From the NCBI GenBank assembly GCA_004799545.1, contig SSMU01000026.1:1-64000 (forward strand): a DNA stretch of 64,000 nt, written 5' to 3'. Below, piece by piece: positions 27,866 through 35,706 of the stretch. The first letter of the stretch is position 1. Each line of letters begins with the position of its first letter. A program made the position numbers and the translations under genes. The notes below the pieces were generated by a model. The model searched no databases. It worked only from the letters and a program-made list of their open reading frames with translations, and was not told the origin of the DNA. Source of the stretch: Phenylobacterium sp. Its GTDB lineage: Bacteria > Pseudomonadota > Alphaproteobacteria > Caulobacterales > Caulobacteraceae.

Positions 27866-28153
27866 ATGGGCGTATTGAAGACGGCGAGCTACGGCGATCT
27901 GTTCGGGGCGGCGTTCGCGGTTGGCGCGTCGTTCTGGGCCGCCATGGGTGTGCTGGGATTGCTGGTTGCGGTGGCGTCGCCCCAGCTCTTCCAGATGAAC
28001 GGAACGCCAAGCGGGAATTCGGGCCAGGCGCTCGGCGTTCTCGTCGTCATGCTGGTCGTCCTCATGGTCCTGAACACCACGATTGCGGCGGCCGGCGCGG
28101 GCGTCTGGGTGTTCGCGCGACGGTTCCTGCCGCGGGAGAAAACCGCGACTTGA
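27866..28153 (+). CDS. Small two-helix membrane protein of unknown function (95 aa)
   Basis: ATG at 27866 with GGAGGGG 7 bases before. Two transmembrane segments: LFGAAFAVGASFWAAMGVLG with a following hydrophobic run, and ALGVLVVMLVVLMVLNTTIA. The short tail WVFARRFLPREKTAT is basic and presumably cytoplasmic. Not recognised. The stop TGA is followed, in the same frame, by 40 more sense codons with strong coding bias (see next entry). Confidence 0.6.
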   Translation: MGVLKTASYGDLFGAAFAVGASFWAAMGVLGLLVAVASPQLFQMNGTPSGNSGQALGVLVVMLVVLMVLNTTIAAAGAGVWVFARRFLPREKTAT

Positions 28154-28276
28154 GGACCGGCCGACGACTGGCGCCGCGTCCGCAACCCGCACCTGTTCCA
28201 TCTCGACGTGGGCGAGGCCGGCGTCTGGCTGGCCGACGAGACGCTCGACGGCTCCGAGGGGGTCCGGCGGGGTTAG
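28154..28276 (+). pseudogene. Gene remnant in frame with the preceding stop
   Basis: Forty codons to a TAG at 28274-28276, with nearly every third position G or C, encoding sequence such as DDWRRVRNPHLFHLDVGEAG and VWLADETLDGSEGVRRG. There is no start codon or ribosome site. It could be the 3' end of a gene deleted upstream, or a readthrough extension of the preceding small membrane protein. Its origin is not recognised. Confidence 0.4.
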
Positions 28277-28355
28277 CCCGTGGCCGCCTTGGCGCCTGTG
28301 CTATAGTGAACGGAGCGCGAACACCGCGCCCGGTCTTTGACAGGTCACATACGGG

Positions 28356-28402
28356 AAAAAGCCACGCCCCCTTACGGGCGTGCGCGCGCACGGAGCCGTG
28401 CG
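28356..28402 (-). terminator. Probable Rho-independent terminator of parC
   Basis: Read on the minus strand after the parC stop: a hairpin CGCACGG/CCGTGCG, then a second stem CACGCCC/GGGCGTG with a short loop, followed directly by GCTTTTT. A GC-rich stem plus T-run is the standard terminator form. Confidence 0.7.
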
Positions 28403-28424
28403 AAAACTGTTTCGTTCGGCGGGG

Positions 28425-30665
28425 CTACTTGGGCCGGAAGCGCTTGTTGGCGGGGAACCCCTTGGGGGCGAGCTTGCCGGCGCTGGCCCGGCGGCCGAGC
28501 CACTCGCGCCACTCGGGCCAATTGCGCGTACGACCACTGGCGTCGACGGTGTCTAATCCTTCCTCCGCCTTGAAGGCCGTGGCGTCGCGCAGGGCCCCTT
28601 CGCGGTAGGCCTGCAGCTTGACGCCCTTGCCGCGCGGCATCTCCGGCAGCTCGGAGATCGGGAAGACCAGCAGCTTGCCGTTGTCGCCGATCACCGCCAG
28701 GTGGTCGGCGTCGCCGAGCGGCAGGCTGACCAGGGCCAGCTTGGCGTTCAGCACCTGCTTGCCGGCGCGGCGGAAGGCGATGGCCTCGGCCTCCGGCAGG
28801 ATGAAGCCGTAGCCCTCCTTCGAGGCCAGGAGGCGCTTGGCGCCCGGCCGGTGGACGAAGACGTCGACGATGTCGACGCGGTCGTCGAGGTCGATCATCA
28901 GGCGGAGCGGCTCGCCGGCCCCGCGGGCCGAGGGGAGCTTGTCGCAGCCGAGGGTGAAGAAGCGGCCGTCGGAGGCGAAGATCAGGAGTTTGTCGGTGGT
29001 CTCGGCCGGGACCAGGAAGCCCAGCTTGTCGCCCTCCTTGAACTTCAGCTCCGAAGGGTCCTCGACGCGGCCCTTGGCGGCGCGGATCCAGCCGCGGTCG
29101 GAGAGGATCACGGTGATCGGCTCGCGCACGATCATCGCCTCGATCGCCGCCTCGGCGTCGACCTGCGGGGCGTCGGCGAAGATCGAGCGGCGGTCGTTGA
29201 GCTTGCCGAGCGCGGTCTTCACCTGGCGCAGGCCGGCGGCCACCAGCTTCCACTGGGCGTGCGTCGAGGCCAGCATGCCCTGGATGCCGTCGCGCTCTTC
29301 CGACAGCTCGGCGTGCTCGCGGCGGATCTCCATCTCCTCCAGCCGGGCGAGCTGGCGCAGGCGGGTGTTGAGGATGGCGTCGGCCTGGATCTCGGTCAGC
29401 GCGAAGGCCTCGATCAGCCTCTGCTTCGGCTCCTCCTCGTAGCGGACGATGCGGATCACCTCGTCGAGGTTGAGGTAGGCGATCATCAGGCCGTCGAGGA
29501 TGTGCAGCCGGGCCTCGATCTTGGCCAACCGGTGGCGGGCCCGGCGGACCAGCACCTCGCGGCGGTGGGCGAGGAAGGCTTGCAGCGCCTGTTTCAGGTT
29601 GAGCACGCCGGGCGTGCCGCGGGCGTCGAGGACGTTGAGGTTGACGCTGAAGCGGGTCTCCAGGTCGGAGAGCCGGAACAGGCTCTCCATCAAGACCTCG
29701 GGCTCGACGTTGCGGCTCTTGGGCTCCAGCACCAGGCGGACGTCCTCGGCGCTCTCGTCGCGCACGTCGCCCAGCAGCGCCGCCTTCTTGCTCTCAATCA
29801 GGTCGGCCAGCTGTTCGACCAGGTCGGCCTTCTTCACCTGGTAGGGCACCTGGGTGACGACGATCTGGTACATGCCCTTGCCGAGATCCTCCTTCTCCCA
29901 CAGCGCCCGCAGCCGCACCCCGCCGCGGCCGGTGTCGTAGGTTTCCAGGAGCGAGGCGTGCGGCTCGACGATCACGCCGCCGGTCGGGAAGTCCGGGCCC
30001 TTCACGTGGACCATCAGGTCGGCGGTGGTGGCCTCGGGGCTATCGAGCAGCAGCAGGCAGGCGTCGATCAGCTCGCCGGCGTTGTGCGGCGGGATCGAGG
30101 TGGCCATGCCGACCGCGATGCCGGTCGTGCCGTTGGCCAACAGGTTGGGGAAGCCGGAGGGCAGCACCACGGGCTCGTCGTCGGAGCCGTCGTAGGTCGG
30201 CTTGAAGTCGACCGCATCCTCGTCGATGCCGTCCAGCAGCAGGGTGGCCGCGACCGTGAGCTTGGCCTCGGTGTAGCGCATGGCCGCGGCGTTATCGCCG
30301 TCGATGTTGCCGAAGTTGCCCTGGCCGTCGACCTGGGGATAACGCTGGGCGAAGGCCTGGGCCATGCGCACCAGGGTGTCGTAGATCGACTGGTCGCCGT
30401 GCGGGTGATAGCCGCCCATCACCTCGCCAACCACCTTGGCGCACTTGCGGGCGGCGGCGTCGGGGTTCAGCCGCATCTCGCGCATGGCGTAGAGCACGCG
30501 GCGCTGCACGGGCTTCAGCCCGTCGCGCACGTCGGGCAGCGCCCGGTCGGTGATGACGCTGAGCGCATAGGCCAGGTAGCGGCGGCTGAGGGCTTCGCTC
30601 AGCGGCTCGTCGATGATCCGGTCGCCGGGACCGGCGGATGAGGGCGGCGGGGTGTCGAGGGGCAT
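28425..30665 (-). CDS. parC: DNA topoisomerase IV subunit A
   Basis: Decatenates daughter chromosomes with ParE. The 746-residue protein has the type IIA winged-helix domain with catalytic Tyr at 131 (GDNAAAMRYTEAKL). Choice of ParC over GyrA rests on length and on a C-terminal domain lacking the GyrA box; the tail is short (LDTVDASGRTRNWPEW). In the quinolone-resistance region the sequence is HPHGDQSIYDTLVRM, so the residue equal to E. coli ParC Ser80 is Gln92, with Asp96 at the Glu84 position. Monocistronic with a terminator downstream. Confidence 0.94.
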   Translation of the reverse strand: MPLDTPPPSSAGPGDRIIDEPLSEALSRRYLAYALSVITDRALPDVRDGLKPVQRRVLYAMREMRLNPDAAARKCAKVVGEVMGGYHPHGDQSIYDTLVRMAQAFAQRYPQVDGQGNFGNIDGDNAAAMRYTEAKLTVAATLLLDGIDEDAVDFKPTYDGSDDEPVVLPSGFPNLLANGTTGIAVGMATSIPPHNAGELIDACLLLLDSPEATTADLMVHVKGPDFPTGGVIVEPHASLLETYDTGRGGVRLRALWEKEDLGKGMYQIVVTQVPYQVKKADLVEQLADLIESKKAALLGDVRDESAEDVRLVLEPKSRNVEPEVLMESLFRLSDLETRFSVNLNVLDARGTPGVLNLKQALQAFLAHRREVLVRRARHRLAKIEARLHILDGLMIAYLNLDEVIRIVRYEEEPKQRLIEAFALTEIQADAILNTRLRQLARLEEMEIRREHAELSEERDGIQGMLASTHAQWKLVAAGLRQVKTALGKLNDRRSIFADAPQVDAEAAIEAMIVREPITVILSDRGWIRAAKGRVEDPSELKFKEGDKLGFLVPAETTDKLLIFASDGRFFTLGCDKLPSARGAGEPLRLMIDLDDRVDIVDVFVHRPGAKRLLASKEGYGFILPEAEAIAFRRAGKQVLNAKLALVSLPLGDADHLAVIGDNGKLLVFPISELPEMPRGKGVKLQAYREGALRDATAFKAEEGLDTVDASGRTRNWPEWREWLGRRASAGKLAPKGFPANKRFRPK

Positions 30666-30749
30666 GGGAATCAGTCGTCGGGAACCTGCGCCCGTTCTAG
30701 CGCGCGGCCGGCGGGCCGTCGCCGCGGCGGATGATCTTTTCCACGCCGA

Positions 30750-31071
30750 TCAGTCGCCGAGCCGCTCGGCCTTCAGGACCTCGGCGGTGCAGGCCTGGAT
30801 CGTCAGGCGGGCGTGGTGTGGCGGCGCGGGCTCCTGCGGGCCGGAGAGCGGCCAGACGCGCATCTCCTCGACCATGTCGCCGTTGGCTTGGGGCATGTGG
30901 CTGTCGACCAGCAGGCGGGCGCCCTTCGGATCGCCGTAGAGCCCGCTTCAGGGCCGCATCGAGATGGTCCAGGGCACGAAGCTCGCCGGCGCAGGCGGGC
31001 GGCGGCGGCCTGGTGGCGCACCCGGCGAGGGCGGCGGCGAGGATCAGCGGCAGGACGCGGATGGCAGGCAT
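30750..31071 (-). pseudogene. Small lipoprotein gene broken by a frameshift
   Basis: Starts at 31071 with a lipoprotein signal (PAIRVLPLILAAALAGCATR, lipobox Cys), continues to LDHLDAALK, then coding resumes in another frame as GLYGDPKGARLLVDSHMPQA, to a TGA at 30750-30752 (ending AEVLKAERLGD). The total length is 322 bp, one base more than a multiple of three, so a one-base insertion near 30944-30947 explains it. Function unknown. It is divergent from the BlaI-like gene, so its promoter would overlap the BlaI operator. Confidence 0.7.
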
Positions 31072-31093
31072 TTCGAAGGCTCCTCTTGACGCC

Positions 31094-31139
31094 AACGTTT
31101 ACTAGCGTAATCACTAGGACGATTACAGGGGTAAACGTT
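31094..31139. promoter_or_regulatory. Predicted tandem BlaI-type operator
   Basis: Two dyads of the same form: TTACTAGCGTAA (31099-31110) and TTACAGGGGTAA (31123-31134), i.e. TTAC-N4-GTAA, with centres 24 bp apart and matching flanks (CGTTTAC / CGATTAC). In addition AACGTTTAC (31094-31102) is the exact inverted copy of GTAAACGTT (31131-31139). The block ends one base before the start codon of the repressor gene and faces the divergent lipoprotein gene, so it should control both. Confidence 0.7.
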
Positions 31140-31140
31140 C

Positions 31141-31503
31141 ATGAAGATCAGCGCGGCGGAGAGCGTGGTGATGGAAGCCCTGTGGCGGCGGGCGCCGCAG
31201 ACGGCCGAGGACGTCGCCGGCGAGGTGGCTGAAGGCCAGGGCTGGACGGAGGCGACGGTGAAGACCTTGATCAATCGCCTGCTGAAGAAGGGCGCCATCG
31301 CGGCGACGCCCGAGGGACGGCGCTACCTCTACACACCGGTCATCGCGCGGGCGGCCTATGTGGAGGCCGAGAGCCAGGGGCTGCTTGACCGGTTGTTCGA
31401 GGGCCGGCTCGCGCCATTGGTCAGCCACTTCTCGCAGAACCGCAAGCTGACCCCTGAGGACATCGCCGACCTGAAGCGGCTGATTGCGGAGTTGGATCGA
31501 TGA
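31141..31503 (+). CDS. BlaI/MecI/CopY family transcriptional repressor
   Basis: A 120-residue winged-helix repressor: AAESVVMEALWRRAPQTAED, then the recognition helix in TEATVKTLINRLLKKGAIAA, the wing EGRRYLYTPV, and a C-terminal dimerisation helix (LVSHFSQNRKLTPEDIADLK). In this family the repressor is cleaved after signalling by the membrane protease encoded alongside; the next gene is such an M56 protease, overlapping by ATGA. Operator predicted directly upstream, so the operon is probably self-repressed. Confidence 0.92.
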   Translation: MKISAAESVVMEALWRRAPQTAEDVAGEVAEGQGWTEATVKTLINRLLKKGAIAATPEGRRYLYTPVIARAAYVEAESQGLLDRLFEGRLAPLVSHFSQNRKLTPEDIADLKRLIAELDR

Positions 31504-32732
31504 TCGGCGCAATGCTCACGGCCGTGCTGGCGGCCAACCTGGCCGCGGCCCTGGCGGTGCTGGTGGTCCTGCCGCTCCGGCCGCTGATGCGGCCGAGACT
31601 CGGCGCGCGGGCGGCCTACGCCCTGTGGATCGGCCCGCCGCTGGCGGCGCTGGCGGCGCTGATCCCGCATCGGCAGGCGGCGGACAATCCGTTGGCGCCC
31701 TTCGTGGCCCGCGCCGGCCAGGCGGCGGCGCAGGCCCTGCCCGCCCCGGCGGCCCATGCCCTGCCCGGCGTGGCGGCGGGGCTGCTGGCGCTGTGGGCGG
31801 CGGGCGCGGTGATGACCGCCCTCCTGCTGGCGCGCCGGCAGGCCGCCTTCGTGAGCTCGCTCGGCCGGCTGAGCCGCCTGCCCGGCGAAGATCAGCGGCT
31901 GGTCCGGGCCGAGCGCACCGGCACCGGGCCAGCCCTGATCGGCGCCTGGCGGCCGCGGATCGTCACCCCCGCCGACTTCGAGACCCGCTTCGCGCCCGAC
32001 GAGCAGGCGCTGATCCTGGCGCACGAGCGCACCCACCTGGCCTTTGGCGACGCGGCGATCAATGCGCTGGCCTGCGCGGTCCAGTGCCTGGGCTGGTTCA
32101 ACCCGCTGGTCCACCTGGCCGTCCGCGCCCTGCGGATCGACCAGGAGCTGGCCTGCGACGCCGAGGTGCTGGACCGCTTCCCCGAGGCCCGCCGGCTCTA
32201 CGGCGAACTGCTGCTCAAGACCCAGCTCGCCACCGAATCCCTGCCGCTCGGCTGCCACTGGCCGCCGCACGCCGAACATCCCCTGAAGGAGAGGATCGCC
32301 ATGTTGAAAGCCCCGCAGCCCGCCCGGCCCGAGCGCCGCGCCGGCCTCGCCGTCGCCGCCCTGTTCGGCCTGGCCGCCGCCACCTGGGCCTGGACCGCCA
32401 GCGCCGAGGCGCCGAAGCTGGTCACCCAACCGGACTGGGTGGTCAAACCCGTCGCTGCGGACGTCAAGGACGTCTATCCGGCGAAGGCGCTGAAGACCAA
32501 CCTCGGCGGCGGCGCGACGATCGGCTGCGACGTGGCCGCCGACGGCAAGCTCCTGAAATGCAAGGTTCTGAAGGAGAGCCCGGCGGGCGCGGGCTTCGGC
32601 AAGGCGGCTCTGAAGCTCTCGGAGCGCTTCCAGATGAAGCCGATGAGCAAGGACGGCGTGGCGACCGGCGGCGGCAAGGTGCGGATCCCGATCCGCTTCA
32701 TGATCCCCGGGAAGCCCGCGCCCAGCGCCTAG
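31500..32732 (+). CDS. M56 family membrane metalloprotease with C-terminal TonB-like domain (BlaR1-related)
   Basis: A 410-residue protein. N-terminal membrane helices at about 5-27, 38-55 and 88-110. The zinc site HERTH is at 175-179 (ILAHERTHLAFGDAAINALA), with the following helix and DQELACDAEVL (Glu216 as probable third ligand), typical of BlaR1/MecR1 gluzincins. After another helix near residue 278-296 comes a TonB-type C-terminal domain (VYPAKALKTNLGGGATIGCD, GKAALKLSERFQMKPMS). No penicillin-binding sensor domain is present, so the signal is not expected to be a covalently bound beta-lactam. It presumably cleaves the BlaI protein encoded just upstream. Convergent with recO, 4 bp overlap. 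Confidence 0.88.
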   Translation: MIGAMLTAVLAANLAAALAVLVVLPLRPLMRPRLGARAAYALWIGPPLAALAALIPHRQAADNPLAPFVARAGQAAAQALPAPAAHALPGVAAGLLALWAAGAVMTALLLARRQAAFVSSLGRLSRLPGEDQRLVRAERTGTGPALIGAWRPRIVTPADFETRFAPDEQALILAHERTHLAFGDAAINALACAVQCLGWFNPLVHLAVRALRIDQELACDAEVLDRFPEARRLYGELLLKTQLATESLPLGCHWPPHAEHPLKERIAMLKAPQPARPERRAGLAVAALFGLAAATWAWTASAEAPKLVTQPDWVVKPVAADVKDVYPAKALKTNLGGGATIGCDVAADGKLLKCKVLKESPAGAGFGKAALKLSERFQMKPMSKDGVATGGGKVRIPIRFMIPGKPAPSA

Positions 32733-33460
32733 AGCCGCCCGGCCTCACGCAGCCGGTCCACCAGCCACAGGCGGGCCGGCGGCAGGGGGCGGTTCATCGG
32801 GTTGAAGATGAAGGCCGCCAGGAAGTGGGCGGTGAGATCGAGGCCGGCGGCGACGTCCCCGGCCTCGAGCCGCGACTGGGCCGAGAGCAGGAAGGGCGGC
32901 AGGGGCAGCATCCGGTCCTTATAGGGCTCGCCGGCCCCGCGGCTGACCGCCCGGCCAGTCTTGGGGCTGACGTAGATCAGGTCGTCGGTGCTGCCGGTCG
33001 CCGCGCACTTGGAGAGGTCCAGGCCGAAACCCAGCTCTTCCAGGAGGCCCGCCTCGAAGCGCACGAAGACCGCGGGCCAGATGTCCGGGTGGGCCAAGCT
33101 TTGGGTCAGCGCCTGGAAGGCCAGGTAGGCGCCCGGATGCGGCTCGCGCTCCGGCAGGGCCCCGGCGGCGACGGCGGCGGCGGCGGAGAGGCCGGCCAGG
33201 GCCAGGGCGTCGTCGAACAGGGCCGACGGCCCCTCCCCCATCGGCTCCAGGCTGGCCGAGCCCAGCTGGTCGGCGGTCCGCGCGCGGAAGCGGGCGATCA
33301 CCGGCGCGCCGGCCTGCAGGAAGGGCTTCATCTTACGTGACGCCGCGCCCGCCACATGGGCGGCGTACTTGCCATGGCTGGCGGTGAGCAGCTCGACCAC
33401 GGCCCCGGTCTCCCCGTGGGCGCGGGCCTGCAGCACGAAGGCCTCGTCCTCGAATTCCAT
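32729..33460 (-). CDS. recO: DNA repair protein RecO
   Basis: RecFOR-pathway mediator loading RecA onto gapped DNA. 243 residues from the ATG at 33460 (EFEDEAFVLQARAHGETGAV); a start 7 codons earlier is possible but not family-like. OB-fold N-terminus with ELLTASHGKYAAHVAGAAS; the C-terminal part is helical (AFIFNPMNRPLPPARLWLVD). It is the distal gene of the lepB-rnc-era cluster, but here an NTF2-like gene and a repeat lie between it and era. Its 3' end overlaps the M56 gene by 4 bp. Confidence 0.92.
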   Translation of the reverse strand: MEFEDEAFVLQARAHGETGAVVELLTASHGKYAAHVAGAASRKMKPFLQAGAPVIARFRARTADQLGSASLEPMGEGPSALFDDALALAGLSAAAAVAAGALPEREPHPGAYLAFQALTQSLAHPDIWPAVFVRFEAGLLEELGFGLDLSKCAATGSTDDLIYVSPKTGRAVSRGAGEPYKDRMLPLPPFLLSAQSRLEAGDVAAGLDLTAHFLAAFIFNPMNRPLPPARLWLVDRLREAGRL

Positions 33461-33486
33461 CTCAGGGGCTTGGTAGCACACCCCCC

Positions 33487-33591
33487 GCCGTCATCACCCG
33501 GCTTGTCCGGGTGACCCAAGCTGAACCGCAGGATCGGCGACGCCGCTTGGGTCCCCCGGATCGCCCTCGCGGGCGACCGTGGGATGACGGC
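33487..33591. repeat. Inverted-repeat element of the GTCATC-CCGG type, copy 1
   Basis: Ends GCCGTCATC (33487) and GATGACGGC (to 33591) are complementary; inside are CCCGGCTTGTCCGGG and ACCCAAG.../CTTGGGT. A similar element is at 60893-61020. Such GTCAT(C/G)-CCGGGCTTGTCCCGG repeats are common in Alphaproteobacteria. It lies between recO and the upstream NTF2-like gene on the same strand. Confidence 0.65.
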
Positions 33592-33593
33592 CG

Positions 33594-34079
33594 CTATTTG
33601 TGGCCGCCCTCATACGCCTTGATGCGGTCGGTGGTGTCCTTGGCGAGATCGTTGGGGATCGGGAAGGTGAGCGCGTACTGGGCGACCTTCCAGCCGTGCG
33701 GCCCTTTGACGAGGACGCCGGTCCCGCGGCTCGTGCCATAGCTCTTGGAGTCCAGCAGCTCGTCGAAATAGGCCACGCAGCGGCAGGGGATGGCCGCGAT
33801 CGTCAGGTGACGTTCGCGCGAGGCGTAGACCCAGCCGTGGCCGGCGGCGAAGGGGGCCTTGGCGTAGGCCTTGAACGCCGGGACGCTCCAGCGCTCGTGG
33901 GCGTCGGTGCCGATGAACAAGCCGTCCGGGGTGAAGAGGTCGAAGTAGGCCTTGAAGTCGGAGTGGGCGGCGGCGGCGTGGAAGGCGTCGAGCACGCGGG
34001 ACGCGGCGGCCTCGTCGGACGAGGCGGCGAACGCCGGCGTAGCGAGGAGCGCCGCCGCAAGCGCCAGGCGCCTAAGCAT
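33594..34079 (-). CDS. Exported NTF2/SnoaL-like protein (DUF4440-type)
   Basis: A 161-residue protein with signal peptide (RRLALAAALLATPAFAASSD) and an NTF2-like fold: VLDAFHAAAAHSDFKAYFDL, FTPDGLFIGTDAHERWSV, FKAYAKAPFAAGHGWVY and GTSRGTGVLVKGPHGWKVAQ. Enzymatic activity cannot be claimed. Overlaps the end of era by 8 bp, so it is probably translated with it; it is an extra member in an otherwise conserved operon. Confidence 0.8.
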   Translation of the reverse strand: MLRRLALAAALLATPAFAASSDEAAASRVLDAFHAAAAHSDFKAYFDLFTPDGLFIGTDAHERWSVPAFKAYAKAPFAAGHGWVYASRERHLTIAAIPCRCVAYFDELLDSKSYGTSRGTGVLVKGPHGWKVAQYALTFPIPNDLAKDTTDRIKAYEGGHK

Positions 34080-35004
34080 CGAAATCCAGGCCCAGGCTGC
34101 CGTAGAGCTCCTTCTTGTCGGCCCAGGTCTCGTCGACCTGGACGTGCAGGAAGAGGTGCACCTTCTGGCCGAACAGCTCGGTGAGCTCCTCGCGCGACTT
34201 CTGGCCGATCCACTTCAGGGTCTGGCCGCCGGCGCCCAGCACGATGGGCCGCTGGCTCTCGCGCTGGACCGAGATGGTCTGCTCGATGCGCACCGAGCCG
34301 TCGGCGCGCTCCTCGAACTTGGTGGTGTCGACGGTGGCCGCGTAGGGCAGCTCCTCGTGCAGGCGCAGGTAGATCTTCTCGCGGGTGATCTCGGCGGCCA
34401 TCAGCCGGGCCGGCAGGTCGGCGGTCTGGTCCTCGGGATAGAACCAGGGGTTCTCCGGCATGCGTTCGGCGAGGGTGCGCTTCAGGTCCTCGACGCCGGC
34501 GCCGGTCTTCGCCGAGATCATGAAGACGTCGGAATAGACGCCGGTGTCGAACAGCCGCTTCGACAGCTCCAGCAGGGTCTCGCGCTTCATGCCGTCGATC
34601 TTGTTGAGCGCCAGGATCACTTGCTTGCCGTGGGCCTTCAGCCCCTCGACGATCGAGACCACGTCCTCGGCGGAGCGGTGGTCGGCGGGCTTGGCGCCCG
34701 GCTGGGCGGCGGCCAGCTCGGCCGGGGCGTCGACCAGGTGGACCACGGCGTCGGCGTCCTCCGCCCCGCCCCAGGCGGCGCGGATCATGGCGCGGTCGAG
34801 CCGGCGGCGCGGCTGGAAGATGCCGGGGGTGTCGACCAGCACCACCTGGGTGTCGCCGGCGATGGCGACGCCGCGCACCGGGAAGCGGGTGGTCTGGACC
34901 TTTTGCGTCACGATCGAGACCTTGGCGCCCACCAGTCGGTTGGTGAGCGTCGACTTGCCGGCGTTGGGGGCGCCGATGATGGCGGCGAATCCGGCGTGGG
35001 TCAT
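34072..35004 (-). CDS. era: GTPase Era
   Basis: 16S rRNA-binding GTPase needed for 30S maturation. 310 residues. G1 is GAPNAGKST (11-19), G3 is VDTPGIF, G4 is NKID (LALNKIDGMKRE), and the C-terminal KH domain is IEQTISVQRESQRPIVLGAG with LKWIGQKSREELTELFGQKV. Overlaps rnc by ATGA. Confidence 0.97.
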   Translation of the reverse strand: MTHAGFAAIIGAPNAGKSTLTNRLVGAKVSIVTQKVQTTRFPVRGVAIAGDTQVVLVDTPGIFQPRRRLDRAMIRAAWGGAEDADAVVHLVDAPAELAAAQPGAKPADHRSAEDVVSIVEGLKAHGKQVILALNKIDGMKRETLLELSKRLFDTGVYSDVFMISAKTGAGVEDLKRTLAERMPENPWFYPEDQTADLPARLMAAEITREKIYLRLHEELPYAATVDTTKFEERADGSVRIEQTISVQRESQRPIVLGAGGQTLKWIGQKSREELTELFGQKVHLFLHVQVDETWADKKELYGSLGLDFDA

Positions 35005-35696
35005 GGGGCCTCCGCCGCGCGCTGCAGCAGCTGCTCGGCGGCGCGCTGCTCACCCTCTTTCTTGGAGCCTCCGGCGGCGACCTCGGGGGTCAGCCCCTCC
35101 ACGAACACCTCGATCTGGAAGCGCGGCTCGTGCGCGAGGCCCTCCTGGGAGACCACCCGGTAGACCGGGGCCGGCCGCCCGCGGCTGAGGGCCCATTCGT
35201 TGAGCATGGTCTTGGGGTCTTTCGTTGGGCGGTTGAGGTTCGCTAAGGGGATCGCCCAGGCCGTGAGCACGAAGCGTCGCGCCAGCTCCAGGCCGCCGTC
35301 AAGGTAAAGCGCCGCGATCAGCGCCTCGCAGGCGTCGCCCAGCACGCGCTCGTTCTTGCGCATGCCGGTCTTGCCCGCCCCGCCGCCCATCCGCAGCGCC
35401 GCGTCGAGGCCGACCTCGCGGGCGACGACGGCGCAGGCGTGGGCGTTGATCAGGGTGTGGAACAGCTTGGTGAGCTCGCCCTCCGGCGCCTCGGGCAGCT
35501 TCTCCATCAGCTCGTCGGCGACGATCAGGTTCAGCACCCGATCGCCGAGGAACTCCAGGCGCTCGTTGTGCGAGGCGCTGGGCGCGCGGTCGCCGACGCT
35601 GGCGTGGGTCAGCGCGCGCTCCAGGAGGTCGCGGTCGGCGAACACGTGGCCGATCCGCTGCTCGAGCTGGGCGACGGCCGCGGCTCGGGCGGTCAT
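35001..35696 (-). CDS. rnc: Ribonuclease III
   Basis: Double-strand-specific RNase processing rRNA precursors. 231 residues. The RNase III signature is NERLEFLGDRVLNLIVADEL, with the second catalytic cluster at GDACEALIAALYLDGG; the C-terminal dsRNA-binding domain contains PVYRVVSQEGLAHEPRFQIE and AAGGSKKEGEQRAAEQLLQ. Sits 10 bp after lepB and overlaps era by 4 bp. Confidence 0.97.
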   Translation of the reverse strand: MTARAAAVAQLEQRIGHVFADRDLLERALTHASVGDRAPSASHNERLEFLGDRVLNLIVADELMEKLPEAPEGELTKLFHTLINAHACAVVAREVGLDAALRMGGGAGKTGMRKNERVLGDACEALIAALYLDGGLELARRFVLTAWAIPLANLNRPTKDPKTMLNEWALSRGRPAPVYRVVSQEGLAHEPRFQIEVFVEGLTPEVAAGGSKKEGEQRAAEQLLQRAAEAP

Positions 35697-35706
35697 CCGA
35701 CAGCCG

